DNA of 64,000 bases, from contig NZ_FTMG01000023.1 in the NCBI RefSeq assembly GCF_900155965.1, positions 1 to 64,000 of the forward strand, read 5' to 3'. Source of the stretch: Mucilaginibacter lappiensis. Lineage in GTDB: Bacteria; Bacteroidota; Bacteroidia; Sphingobacteriales; Sphingobacteriaceae. Numbering within the stretch: the first letter of the stretch is position 1; each line of letters opens with the position of its first letter. The notes under the pieces were generated by a model. That model was not told where the DNA came from. It did not search any database and worked only from the letters and a program-made list of their open reading frames with translations. Made by a program: the position numbers and the translations under genes. Below, piece by piece: positions 17,105 through 25,370 of the stretch.

Positions 17105-17881
17105 ATGTATTCAATTTCCTCAGAATTTATCATTATTCTTTTCATTATTGCTATCCCTGTTTTGTTGCTTCTTTTACTGGGCTTGATATTTTCTATCATG
17201 ATTCTGGTGAGAAAGAGAAGAAGTCGTGGTTTAGAAATCACTGCCTGGATATTTAATTCCTTATGGTTTGTGTTTGATATGATCATGGTAGGGGCAGGAA
17301 TTTTAAAAAAGATGGATTATCCGAATTTGTTTATTTTTCCGATACTGTTAACCTTCTTTTTATTAATGCAGTACCGGGCAAATATAAGCTCCGGTAACCA
17401 GCTTAAAGTATGGTATATTGCTAAAACCAGTATCATCCTGATCGCGTTTTATCAGCTTAATTCCCAAACTGTTAATTTAATATACCAACGATTTTATGGT
17501 ACGCTGCAAAAAATGCATCTGGTATTGGTGATACCTTTAAGTAACCTGGTCATTGTACTGCTCATCAGCTCTATTGCCGCGTTTCAGTACCTGAAAAGGA
17601 CTGCGCAGCCATTAATTACAACTGAGGTGTTGAAAAATACAGCCATTTTTCTGATTTGCCTTTATGTAAGTGCAGATGTGGTTGGGAGGATAATAGGCTT
17701 TATTGATATCTGGGGATTAGGCGATATCAGGTATATGTATCTTAGTAAGATCTACTTCAATGCCATGAGTATTTTAATAACACTAGGTTACGCTATGTTA
17801 TGCACCATACTAGGCAGCTTAATAGCGGGTTATACTTATCTGCATTATGCAAAAAAAGATAAGGTAGAACTACCGGCCTAA
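17105..17881 (+). CDS. hypothetical polytopic membrane protein
   Basis: A 258-residue protein with about seven membrane helices (near 8-30, 42-62, 72-85, 98-113, 135-155, 170-192 and 218-242). A cluster of Arg/Lys follows helix 1 (VRKRRSRG). I do not recognise the family. Its stop at 17881 directly abuts the stop of the pentapeptide-repeat gene on the other strand (17882), so the two end tail to tail with no terminator between them. The start is ATG 17105. Its possible link to the nearby GG-leader peptide gene as an exporter or immunity membrane protein is speculation. Confidence 0.7.
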   Translation: MYSISSEFIIILFIIAIPVLLLLLLGLIFSIMILVRKRRSRGLEITAWIFNSLWFVFDMIMVGAGILKKMDYPNLFIFPILLTFFLLMQYRANISSGNQLKVWYIAKTSIILIAFYQLNSQTVNLIYQRFYGTLQKMHLVLVIPLSNLVIVLLISSIAAFQYLKRTAQPLITTEVLKNTAIFLICLYVSADVVGRIIGFIDIWGLGDIRYMYLSKIYFNAMSILITLGYAMLCTILGSLIAGYTYLHYAKKDKVELPA

Positions 17882-18457
17882 TCAGCCTTCTATTTTGATA
17901 TCGTATTTGCCTAACAACCCCGGCAGTCCATGCAAAGAGAACTGTGCTTTTTTGATCATGTTATCATCTGGATCGATCATGAAATTATAGGAGCTGCGCA
18001 GGTCGGCGCCTTTTAATATGGTACGACTAAAAAATGCCCTGTTCAGGTTGCAATTAACAAATTTGGCATCGGTAAGATCACATTCGGTAAGGTCGGTCTC
18101 CACCATGGAGCATTCGCTGAACCGTGCTTTTTTATTTTTCTTTTGGTAGAAAACGGCGTTATCCAGGATGCAATGTTCAAAATGAATTTCGAACAAAAAG
18201 TCGCGGGCTTTGCTGAAATTTACACCGCTTAACTTGCAATGTTTAAAGGTAATGTTTTGAAACCCCGTATTACTTGCATCGGCTAAAGACAGGTTGCAAT
18301 CCTGAAATGCACAGTCGATAAAAACCATGCTATACAGGTTGGCATAAGCAAGATCGCAGTTCATGAATTTGCAATTTTCATAAGTACGGTCGCGCCCGAT
18401 TAGCTGGTCGGCAGATATTTTGGTAAAGGTTTGATCTTCCTGATGGTTGGCTTGCAT
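17882..18457 (-). CDS. pentapeptide-repeat protein (Qnr/McbG-like)
   Basis: A 191-residue right-handed quadrilateral beta-helix. Repeats of the A(D/N)LxX type run from about residue 25 to 160 (for example CDLAYANLYSMVF, CNLSLADASN, CKLSGVNFSK, CDLTDAKFVNCNLNRAFFS and LKGADLRSS). The C-terminal cap FMIDPDDNMIKKAQFS then LPGLLGKYDIKIE is typical of the Qnr/McbG group. Members protect DNA gyrase from quinolones or, for McbG, give immunity to microcin B17. Here it diverges from a small Cys-rich GG-leader peptide gene 153 bp away, which makes immunity or self-protection a testable idea. Chromosomal Qnr-like genes without a known toxin are also common. Confidence 0.88.
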   Translation of the reverse strand: MQANHQEDQTFTKISADQLIGRDRTYENCKFMNCDLAYANLYSMVFIDCAFQDCNLSLADASNTGFQNITFKHCKLSGVNFSKARDFLFEIHFEHCILDNAVFYQKKNKKARFSECSMVETDLTECDLTDAKFVNCNLNRAFFSRTILKGADLRSSYNFMIDPDDNMIKKAQFSLHGLPGLLGKYDIKIEG

Positions 18458-18561
18458 GCGGCAAATTTAAGTTTCTTGCGTTATGTTTTATCACCTGGTA
18501 TTCGTTTTAAAAATGGAAATGCTTTTTTATGAGTTGGATATTAATTATTATATATAATAAT

Positions 18562-18569
18562 TATATTTG
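18562..18569 (+). promoter_or_regulatory. candidate TAnnTTTG box upstream of GG-leader peptide gene
   Basis: TATATTTG matches the -7 consensus and lies 41 bases before the ATG at 18611, in a very AT-rich divergent region. A TTG occurs at 18534-18536, but the spacing is longer than usual, so this is weak. Confidence 0.35.
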
Positions 18570-18610
18570 ATATATATCCTTGAGTTTTAACCAATAAAAA
18601 ACTATTACTT

Positions 18611-18808
18611 ATGAAAAATTTACAACTAAAAGCAAAAGCTTTAGAGCTTGGTGCAACAGGAACGCTTTCGAGAAGCCAGATGGGGAAAATTATGGGTGGC
18701 GGGCCTATTATTGGCTTACCGGTATGTGATGGATGCTGTCCAACCCATCCCTGTACATTTCCTCCGCATATGTTATGTCCTGCGGTGGTATGTCCGCAAA
18801 CTTCGTAA
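18611..18808 (+). CDS. GG-leader Cys-rich peptide, candidate RiPP precursor
   Basis: A 65-residue peptide. Residues 1-28 resemble the Bacteroidota natural-product leader: basic MKNLQLKAKALELG, then a TLSRSQMGKIM helix and a Gly-Gly-Gly site (29-31) where a C39-type peptidase would cut. The predicted core (32-65) has six Cys (39, 42, 43, 48, 56, 61), many Pro, Thr45, Thr49, Thr64 and Ser65, so disulfides or thioether rings are possible. No LanB/LanC, radical SAM maturase or peptidase-containing ABC transporter is adjacent, so any processing enzymes must be elsewhere. Divergent neighbours are a pentapeptide-repeat protein and, further on, a polytopic membrane protein. Confidence 0.72.
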   Translation: MKNLQLKAKALELGATGTLSRSQMGKIMGGGPIIGLPVCDGCCPTHPCTFPPHMLCPAVVCPQTS

Positions 18809-18821
18809 TTGTATTGCCAAA

Positions 18822-18860
18822 AATCCTAATAAGCTCAGCAACACCGGGCTTGTTAGGATT
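18822..18860 (-). terminator. hairpin terminator between peptide gene and DUF695 gene
   Basis: The stem AATCCTAATAAGC (18822-18834) / GCTTGTTAGGATT (18848-18860) has one mismatch. A run of five A's at 18819-18823 gives a T-tract on the minus strand, so it mainly ends the DUF695-like gene; it also follows the peptide gene. Confidence 0.65.
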
Positions 18861-18912
18861 AAGAAAAGACAATAGCAGACGGGCAAGTTGAAAACAAAAT
18901 ACGGGATCAGTT

Positions 18913-19425
18913 CTATTTAAGTAGATGTTGAACTGTTGACCAATTAGGGTCTTGTTCTATCTTATAAGCAAAACCACGGGTTATGCCCTTTTTGTTAACC
19001 TGCGATTGAAGATAAGTAGCAACTTTTTTAGGATCGTTCAGATAAATATAGATGTCCAAGAAGCTGTCATTATATAAATGCCCTATATAATGCGCTGTGG
19101 CAAGCTTTTTTATTTCGTCAAGAAGCTGATCCTCAAATTTATTGGCTATGTCTGATTCTACTTTGACCGGTAAGCCATTAGGACTAACATTTTTTAGCTC
19201 CAGCGCCATATTTATAGTTAGGCACCAAGGATATTGCCCTTTTTTGTTATAGTTTTTATAAGCCATGTTTATCGAACCGACTACTGGCTTGCCATTATCA
19301 AGTTTAGCCTGAACGGCAGAAAAGTTTTCGGGCGGGTAAGTGGAATCTTTTTTTTGCGCCTTACTATTGTTACTTATCAATAATACAAAAAGGACGGCCA
19401 GAGAGATGTAAGGTATAGATTTCAT
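18913..19425 (-). CDS. secreted DUF695-like protein
   Basis: A 170-residue protein with a signal peptide (about 1-23, SKA/Q). The mature part has the DUF695-like order: a GKPVVGSINMAYKNY strand pair, YPWCLTINMALE, GLPVKVESDIANKFEDQL, AHYIGHLYNDSFLDIYIYL and a C-terminal dipeptide-rich helix. The function of DUF695 is not known. It is monocistronic, with a hairpin terminator downstream. I see no link to the neighbouring mutase. Confidence 0.7.
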   Translation of the reverse strand: MKSIPYISLAVLFVLLISNNSKAQKKDSTYPPENFSAVQAKLDNGKPVVGSINMAYKNYNKKGQYPWCLTINMALELKNVSPNGLPVKVESDIANKFEDQLLDEIKKLATAHYIGHLYNDSFLDIYIYLNDPKKVATYLQSQVNKKGITRGFAYKIEQDPNWSTVQHLLK

Positions 19426-19496
19426 ACGCTAAGATAGGATTATGATAGCAGGATAAAAACAGGTAGATGAAGTATCTTGACCATTAGCTCCATGTC

Positions 19497-22400
19497 TTAC
19501 ATATTCCTCCGGTACTGCCCGCCAACCTCATACAGCGCATGGCTGATCTGCCCTAATGAGCAATATTTGCAGGCTTCCATCAGGCTTTCAAAAATATTGT
19601 CGCCGGCAATGGCTGCGTGTTGTAAGGCTTTGAGTAGTTCGGGAATGCGTTCCTGGTTTCGCTGCTGAAAGGCATGCAGGGCTTCTATCTGGTATTGCTT
19701 TTCGTCCTCAGTAGCACGGATCACCTCCGATGGAACTATAGTAGGCGATCCCTTTTTATTCAGGAAAGTATTAACCCCGATGATAGGGTATTCGCCGTTA
19801 TGTTTCAGGGTTTCGTAATACAATGATTCCTCCTGGATCTTGCCGCGCTGGTACATGGTTTCCATAGCACCCAGTACACCGCCACGATCGTTGATGGCCT
19901 TAAATTCAGTCAATACGGCCTGTTCAACCAGATCGGTGAGTTCTTCGATAATAAAAGCACCTTGTATAGGATTTTCGTTTTTGGCTAAACCAAGCTCCCG
20001 GTTGATGATGAGTTGTATAGCCATCGCCCGCCGAACGGATTCTTCGGTAGGGGTGGTAACCGCTTCATCATAAGCATTAGTATGGAGGGAATTGCAGTTA
20101 TCATAAATGGCATAAAGTGCCTGCAACGTAGTCCGGATATCATTAAAATCGATCTCCTGGGCATGTAATGATCGCCCGCTTGTTTGGATATGATATTTGA
20201 GCTTTTGTGAACGATCGTTCCCTTTATACTTATTTTTAATAGCCTTGGCCCAGATGCGTCTGGCTACGCGACCGATCACCGAGTATTCCGGATCGATACC
20301 ATTACTGAAAAAGAAGGACAGGTTGGGTGCGAAATCATCAATATGCATGCCCCGGCTCAGGTAATACTCCACATAGGTAAACCCGTTGGATAGAGTAAAG
20401 GCCAGTTGCGTAATAGGATTGGCCCCGGCTTCGGCAATGTGATAGCCGGATATGGATACCGAGTAAAAGTTACGGACTTTCTCAGTAATAAAATATTGCT
20501 GCATATCGCCCATCATACGGAGGGCAAACTCTGTTGAGAAAATACAGGTGTTTTGCGCCTGATCTTCCTTCAAAATATCGGCCTGTACCGTACCACGCAC
20601 GGTAGAAATGGCGTAGGCTTTTATTTTTTCGTAAACATCGGCCGTGAGCACCTGATCGCCGGTAAGGCCCAATAGCATCAAACCGAGGCCGTTATGGGCC
20701 TCCTCTAAATCTCCCCCGGTTGAGGAGACCTTTTTATTTTCTAAAGCCCTCCCTTCCGGGGAGGGCTTGGGTGGGGCCGGTAGCGTGCTGTTATATCTTG
20801 GTCTCCCCAACCCTTTATCATCATATAGGTCCTTAAATTTAGCTTCTACCAGATGTTCTAAACCATGTTCTTTGATGTATTTTTCGCATTGTTGGTCGAT
20901 GGCGGCATTCATAAAAAAGCCGAGAAGCATGGGAGCTGGTCCGTTGATAGTCATGGATACGGAGGTAGACGGTTTGCAGAGGTCGAAACCCGAATATAGC
21001 TTTTTGGCATCATCCAGCGTGGCAATGCTCACGCCCGAATTGCCTATTTTGCCATAAATATCAGGCCGGGTATGTGGATCTTCACCATACAGAGTAACCG
21101 AATCAAAGGCGGTAGATAACCGGTGCGCTGGTTGCCCGAGCGATACATAATGAAACCGTTTATTGGTACGTTCGGGGCCGCCTTCGCCGGCAAACATGCG
21201 GGTAGGGTCTTCACCTTCGCGTTTCAACGGGAATACACCTGCGGCGTATGGGAACTCACCAGGTACATTTTCGGTAAGCAGCCAGCGCAACACATCACCC
21301 CAGGCTTCATATCGGGGTAAAGCAATTTTGGGTATCTGCAATTGCGACAATGAAATATAATACAAGGGCTGTTTAATCTCTTTGTCGCGTACTTTGTATA
21401 TAAAATTCTCGGCCTTGTATTTTTTAACTGTTTCTGGCCATTCCTTGAGCAGGCGTTTACATTCGGGGTGGAGTTGAGCCTCCAAGTGCAAATAAGCCCC
21501 CTCTAAATCTCCCCCGGTAGGGGAGACTTTTTTATTTTCAAAAGCCCTCCCTTCCGGGGAGGGTTTGGCCATCAGCTCCATCACCCCCTTTACCTGGAAT
21601 AATTGCTGGGCAATTTTACATTGTTCGTTCACCCAGTCGTCATAAGCCTTGCTGCTTTCAGCAATCTCGGCCAGGTAGCGGTTGCGGTCGGGCGGGATGA
21701 TGTAAACCTTTTCAGATTCTTCACCCGAACCTGGTAACACGCTCCCCGCACCGGCTAACAGATCTGTGCCTGTTTTATCCTTGATGGTTTTCATGATAGC
21801 GGTGAACAGCGTGTTCATCCCTGGATCATTAAACTGGGAGGCCATGGTACCGTATACGGGCAGTTCATCATCCTTAGCGCTGAAGAGGTGATGGTTGCGT
21901 TTATACTGCTTGCGCACATCGCGGATTGCATCCAGTGCACCACGTTTATCGTATTTGTTGAGCGCCACAAGATCGGCAAAGTCCAGCATGTCAATCTTTT
22001 CCAGTTGGGTAGCGGCACCAAATTCAGGTGTCATTACATACAGGGAAACATCGCAATAATCGGTGATCATGGTGTCTGACTGGCCAATGCCCGAGGTTTC
22101 TACAATGATCAGATCGAACCCCGCAGCCTTGCAGATATCTATACTCTCCTGCACATGTTTGGATAAGGCCAGGTTAGCCTGCCGGGTAGCCAATGACCGC
22201 ATATACACTCTTGGATTATTGATCGCATTCATGCGGATCCTGTCGCCCAATAGTGCGCCACCTGTTTTGCGTTTGGATGGATCGACTGAAATAATGGCCA
22301 GTGTTTTATTCGTAGCCATCAGAAAACGGCGCACAATTTCATCCACTAACGATGATTTACCCGAACCGCCGGTACCAGTGATGCCCAGAACAACGGCAGC

Positions 22401-23018
22401 AGCCCCCTCTAAATCTCCCCCGGTTGGGGAGACTTTTTTATTTTCAAAAGCCCTCCCTTCCGGGGAGGGTTTGGGAGGGGCCGGTAAGCTGTTATTCTCC
22501 GCCATACTAATCAGCCTGGCAATAGCGCCTGGGTCTTTTTCAGGCAAATGGTCCATTTCGCCGTTGAGGTGGGTAACTGTTGGGAAATCGCATTGCTGTA
22601 GCATATCGTTGATCATGCCCTGCAAACCCATGGTACGGCCATCATCTGGTGAGTAAATACGACTGATGCCGTAAGCTTGCAATTCTTCAATCTCCTGAGG
22701 CAGAAAAACGCCTCCTCCTCCGCCGAATATTTTGATATGACCCGCGCCGCGTTCGACCAGCAGATCATGCATATATTTAAAATATTCCAGGTGCCCGCCC
22801 TGATAGCTGGTGAGAGCAATGCCCTGTACATCTTCCTGTATGGCGCAATTCACCACCTCATCAACCGAGCGGTTATGACCCAGGTGTATTACCTCAGCAC
22901 CGCTGCTTTGGAGTATGCGGCGCATGATGTTGATAGTAGCATCATGCCCGTCAAACAACGAAGCCGCTGTTACAAAACGGATCTTGTACCGGGATTGATA
23001 AGGAGCAATGCTTTCCAT
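19497..23018 (-). CDS. icmF: fused isobutyryl-CoA mutase (IcmF) with three repeat-derived insertions
   Basis: A 1173-residue adenosylcobalamin mutase that interconverts isobutyryl-CoA and butyryl-CoA. Order: B12-binding domain (about 12-140; DGH with His25, TSYQGGH, FGGGGG), MeaI-type G-protein chaperone domain (about 205-460; P-loop GTGGSGKSS at 215-223, VDPSKRKTGGALLGDR, NKYD), then the mutase barrel and C-terminal region (about 510-1173). Three in-frame insertions of 25-29 residues share the peptide KPSPEGRAFENKKVSPTGGD: 178-206 in the linker before the P-loop, 484-508 in the linker before the mutase domain, and 746-774 inside a mutase loop just before NGLGLMLLG. The DNA of these insertions is an intergenic repeat family. 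The frame stays open and all visible motifs are intact, so the enzyme is probably active. Confidence 0.93.
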   Translation of the reverse strand: MESIAPYQSRYKIRFVTAASLFDGHDATINIMRRILQSSGAEVIHLGHNRSVDEVVNCAIQEDVQGIALTSYQGGHLEYFKYMHDLLVERGAGHIKIFGGGGGVFLPQEIEELQAYGISRIYSPDDGRTMGLQGMINDMLQQCDFPTVTHLNGEMDHLPEKDPGAIARLISMAENNSLPAPPKPSPEGRAFENKKVSPTGGDLEGAAAVVLGITGTGGSGKSSLVDEIVRRFLMATNKTLAIISVDPSKRKTGGALLGDRIRMNAINNPRVYMRSLATRQANLALSKHVQESIDICKAAGFDLIIVETSGIGQSDTMITDYCDVSLYVMTPEFGAATQLEKIDMLDFADLVALNKYDKRGALDAIRDVRKQYKRNHHLFSAKDDELPVYGTMASQFNDPGMNTLFTAIMKTIKDKTGTDLLAGAGSVLPGSGEESEKVYIIPPDRNRYLAEIAESSKAYDDWVNEQCKIAQQLFQVKGVMELMAKPSPEGRAFENKKVSPTGGDLEGAYLHLEAQLHPECKRLLKEWPETVKKYKAENFIYKVRDKEIKQPLYYISLSQLQIPKIALPRYEAWGDVLRWLLTENVPGEFPYAAGVFPLKREGEDPTRMFAGEGGPERTNKRFHYVSLGQPAHRLSTAFDSVTLYGEDPHTRPDIYGKIGNSGVSIATLDDAKKLYSGFDLCKPSTSVSMTINGPAPMLLGFFMNAAIDQQCEKYIKEHGLEHLVEAKFKDLYDDKGLGRPRYNSTLPAPPKPSPEGRALENKKVSSTGGDLEEAHNGLGLMLLGLTGDQVLTADVYEKIKAYAISTVRGTVQADILKEDQAQNTCIFSTEFALRMMGDMQQYFITEKVRNFYSVSISGYHIAEAGANPITQLAFTLSNGFTYVEYYLSRGMHIDDFAPNLSFFFSNGIDPEYSVIGRVARRIWAKAIKNKYKGNDRSQKLKYHIQTSGRSLHAQEIDFNDIRTTLQALYAIYDNCNSLHTNAYDEAVTTPTEESVRRAMAIQLIINRELGLAKNENPIQGAFIIEELTDLVEQAVLTEFKAINDRGGVLGAMETMYQRGKIQEESLYYETLKHNGEYPIIGVNTFLNKKGSPTIVPSEVIRATEDEKQYQIEALHAFQQRNQERIPELLKALQHAAIAGDNIFESLMEACKYCSLGQISHALYEVGGQYRRNM
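20697..20783 (-). repeat. in-frame intragenic repeat, copy 1 (mutase loop)
   Basis: An 87-bp imperfect palindrome: CCTCTAAATCTCCCCCGGTT on one side and CCGGGGAGGGCTTGGGTGGG on the other, with short inner palindromes. Read on the gene strand it encodes a diverged APPKPSPEGRALENKK then VSSTGGDLEEA, at residues 746-774 of IcmF between LP and HNGLG. It has more changes than the other two copies (ALEN, VSS, LEEA), so it is probably the oldest. Confidence 0.88.
21495..21569 (-). repeat. in-frame intragenic repeat, copy 2 (G-domain/mutase linker)
   Basis: A 75-bp copy starting GCCCCCTCTAAATCTCCCCC and ending GGGGAGGGTTTGGCC. It lacks the outer end carried by copies 1 and 3 (GAGGGGCCGGTA). It encodes KPSPEGRAFENKK then VSPTGGDLEGA at residues 484-508. 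The core is nearly identical to copy 3. Confidence 0.88.
22402..22486 (-). repeat. in-frame intragenic repeat, copy 3 (B12/G-domain linker)
   Basis: An 85-bp full-length copy from GCCCCCTCTAAATCTCCCCC to GGGTTTGGGAGGGGCCGGTA. The ends are imperfect reverse complements, and two inner palindromes (CTCCCCCGGTTGGGGAG, CCCTCCCTTCCGGGGAGGG) are separated by an A/T stretch. It encodes LPAPPKPSPEGRAFENKKV then SPTGGDLEGA at residues 178-206. Confidence 0.9.
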
Positions 23019-23221
23019 GAAGATAAATAATTGGTCAATACAAATTTAGTAATTGTTTCGGAGTGAATGTTATGCATGCATAATAAATTAAAGGCTATCA
23101 GGTGCGGGATCTGATGGCTGATGCCAGAACTGGCTGGATGAGAACAGCTTTTTGAAGGGCGGATTTGAAATAATTAAGCATAAATCAATTCTTTTTAATA
23201 TTCATAAAATAAACTCAAACC

Positions 23222-23260
23222 CTACTGACATAAGGTTGTCAGTAGCCGGTTTTAACTTTG
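23222..23260 (+). promoter_or_regulatory. operator-like inverted repeat overlapping a TAnnTTTG promoter
   Basis: A perfect 9-bp inverted repeat CTACTGACA / TGTCAGTAG with a 6-bp spacer (23222-23245) lies 7 bp before TAACTTTG (23253-23260). The repeat covers the place of the -33 element and no good -33 box is seen, which suggests control by a dimeric regulator. It precedes the truncated VOC gene. Confidence 0.55.
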
Positions 23261-23287
23261 GTTATTCATAAATAAATAACCAACAAA

Positions 23288-23488
23288 ATGGCTGCAAAAC
23301 ATACATTAAAAACACTTGCCACCACCTGCTTTATAGCAGATGATATGGCGGCGTCGAAATGTTATGCAGAGCTGCTGGGAATCGATGCTTACTTTGTTTC
23401 CCAACCTGCCGGGGGCTATATCGAATTTTGCATCAGCGATGATGGTGAGGAGGACACGTCTGTTTATAATCTGTTTCAGGCGGCATAA
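23288..23488 (+). pseudogene. truncated VOC/glyoxalase-family protein
   Basis: A 66-residue reading frame matching only the first half of a VOC (glyoxalase/bleomycin-resistance) domain: the opening strand and helix (FIADDMAASKCYAELLGIDAYFV) and the strand GGYIEFCISDDGEEDTS. Full proteins have about 110-130 residues, and the second beta-alpha-beta-beta-beta module is missing. The last eight residues do not fit the family, so an internal deletion joined the first half to unrelated bases. The promoter and its inverted repeat look intact, so a short peptide may still be made. Confidence 0.65.
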
Positions 23489-23494
23489 ATAAAA

Positions 23495-23525
23495 AAAGGA
23501 TATGTGCTACATGCACATATCCTTT
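23495..23525. terminator. bidirectional terminator between VOC fragment and MFS gene
   Basis: A perfect 13-bp stem AAAGGATATGTGC / GCACATATCCTTT with a 5-bp loop. A's precede it and a T/C-rich stretch follows it, so it serves converging transcripts. Confidence 0.85.
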
Positions 23526-23549
23526 CTCTCTATTACTATATATTTTGTT

Positions 23550-24758
23550 TTATTCGCAAACAGCAACCTGAACAGGTTCCGGTTCGGCAATTTCTTCTGT
23601 TGCTTTTTCAATTATTTTGTGTTTCGCGTTTTCTTTAATAAAGCTTAAACCAAAGGATAATAACAATAGGGGAATCGTCATCCATATAACCTGGTGAATA
23701 CCATAATGGGCAATAACAAAACCACCCAATAAGGTACCAACCGTAATACCAGCGTTAAAAAAGGATGGCAGCAAGCTGTTTACAAAGTCAAGTGCGGTAC
23801 CATGTATGCCGTCGATAACCAGCAAGTTGGCCACCAAAAAACCTCCGGTATGTACAAGACCCCATACTGATAAAATGATCACCATCGGGATAAACAATCC
23901 GCCGAACTGGTAAGCCAGTGCATGCATCACTACCAATGCCAATAAAAACAAGCGACTGGTAACCAATATATTTTTACTGAGGGCAATACCTGTAAGCCAG
24001 TTACCAATGATACCTGTACCGCCAAATACCAACAGCATCATACTGATCTGTACACCACTCATATGCGAAACTTTGTCCAGATATTCGGCCAGGTAACCAT
24101 AGGTGGCAAACATGCCGGCTAATATAATGGTTGCTGTTAACAGTTTTACCCAGATGTGTAGCCGGCCGAGTATTTTTACCTGGCTTTTTGGACTTGCATC
24201 TGCTTCATTAACCGGCATAGAAGGTACAAAAAAGGCTAATGCGCCAAAGGCTAGCAAGTTAATCAAAGCCGATACCACGAATGATGCCCGCCAGCTAAAC
24301 AAGTCCGCTACATAGGTAGTTAAGGGTACGCCCAACACGGTGGCTACGCTTAAGCCTGCCATTACGATGGCGATGGCTTTTGGTGCATCTTTTGGTCCTG
24401 CCTGTTTGGAGGCAGCTGTCATAGATACTGCCCAGAATACCGGGTGCAAAAACGCCGGTAAAATACGGGCTATCATTAATACGGTGAAATTAGGCGCTAC
24501 TGCCGAAAGCAGGTTGGAGATCACAAATATACCCAGCACCAGGCACATGATGGTTTTGCGATTCATTTTTGCGGTAAGCATGTTGGTAAATGGTCCTGCC
24601 AGCGCAACGGTTAAGGCAAAGGCACTTAATAGCCACCCCGCCGTATCAATAGAAATATGAAACTGTTTTACCAGCTTCGGCAGTATCCCGATAACTCCAA
24701 ATTCGGTGGTGATAATGCCGAATGCCCCAAGGGCCATGATATAGATAGATTTTTTCAT
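23550..24758 (-). CDS. MFS transporter, DHA1 (AraJ-like) family
   Basis: A 402-residue 12-helix major facilitator. The N-terminal half has the DHA1 pattern: GAFGIITTEFGVIGILPKL in helix 1, AGPFTNMLTAKMNRK as the motif A region and the GVPLTTYVADLFSWRASF stretch in helix 5. It is probably an inner-membrane proton antiporter for small toxic molecules or sugars; the substrate is unknown. It lies 77 bp downstream of an ArsR-type repressor gene on the same strand, so it is most likely the target of that repressor. Confidence 0.88.
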   Translation of the reverse strand: MKKSIYIMALGAFGIITTEFGVIGILPKLVKQFHISIDTAGWLLSAFALTVALAGPFTNMLTAKMNRKTIMCLVLGIFVISNLLSAVAPNFTVLMIARILPAFLHPVFWAVSMTAASKQAGPKDAPKAIAIVMAGLSVATVLGVPLTTYVADLFSWRASFVVSALINLLAFGALAFFVPSMPVNEADASPKSQVKILGRLHIWVKLLTATIILAGMFATYGYLAEYLDKVSHMSGVQISMMLLVFGGTGIIGNWLTGIALSKNILVTSRLFLLALVVMHALAYQFGGLFIPMVIILSVWGLVHTGGFLVANLLVIDGIHGTALDFVNSLLPSFFNAGITVGTLLGGFVIAHYGIHQVIWMTIPLLLLSFGLSFIKENAKHKIIEKATEEIAEPEPVQVAVCE

Positions 24759-24835
24759 AGATTTTAGTATTTAAATATTCAAATGTTTCGATATATAAGG
24801 TCAAAATAAACCTCTTCATTTTTCGGAAGAGGGAA

Positions 24836-25111
24836 CTAGTCTTTTAATTCGGTCAGGCAGGCGATATAATCATCAAGGATCTGTTGATTCAGTACATATT
24901 TGAGGTTGCGGCCTTCTTTTTGGGGCAGCAGTAACTCGGCATCAACCAATTGCTTCAGGTGATGGGAAACAGAGGGCTGAGTCAGATCGAGCATATCATT
25001 TACCTCGGCGCAATACAGGCAGTCCTTTTTCTTTTTAAACTCTTGTAAAATAGCTATCCGGTTAGCATCGCTCAGTGCCCTGGATATTTTTTCTATTTTC
25101 TTATTGTCCAT
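24836..25111 (-). CDS. ArsR-family winged-helix repressor
   Basis: A 91-residue winged-helix protein. The recognition helix lies in LDLTQPSVSHHLKQLVDAELL, and the wing includes KEGRNLKYVL. A CLYCAEV segment (two Cys, positions about 32 and 35) sits where ArsR-type metal sites in alpha-3 start with ELCVC-like motifs, so metal or thiol sensing is possible, but it could also be a non-metal member. It is cotranscribed with the MFS gene. The palindrome at 25238-25264 lies upstream and is a candidate operator. Confidence 0.88.
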   Translation of the reverse strand: MDNKKIEKISRALSDANRIAILQEFKKKKDCLYCAEVNDMLDLTQPSVSHHLKQLVDAELLLPQKEGRNLKYVLNQQILDDYIACLTELKD

Positions 25112-25237
25112 TATTTCGGTGCGATCATATTACTTAGCTTATGATCTTTATGCAATGCAAAGGTATGTGAAAGTATTAATATATAGAAATGCTTCTATGT
25201 ATTAATTGTGTCATTAAAGTAGTGCAAAGCTCATCAA

Positions 25238-25264
25238 TGTAAACCATGTATATGATGGTTTACA
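25238..25264. promoter_or_regulatory. candidate operator palindrome TGTAAACCAT/ATGGTTTACA
   Basis: A perfect 10-bp inverted repeat (25238-25247 and 25255-25264) with a 7-bp spacer. The half-site TGTAAACCATGTAAACC recurs as a direct repeat at 25334-25350. It lies in the 325-bp gap between the ArsR gene and the DoxX gene, about 127 bp upstream of the ArsR start. No gene is seen in this gap. Confidence 0.5.
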
Positions 25265-25370
25265 TATAATGATGGTGATTGGTATTTAATTATTTGATTT
25301 TCAGTTATATAAATCAATTTTAACCATGAAAAGTGTAAACCATGTAAACCCACTTTTATCCTAAAGTAAA

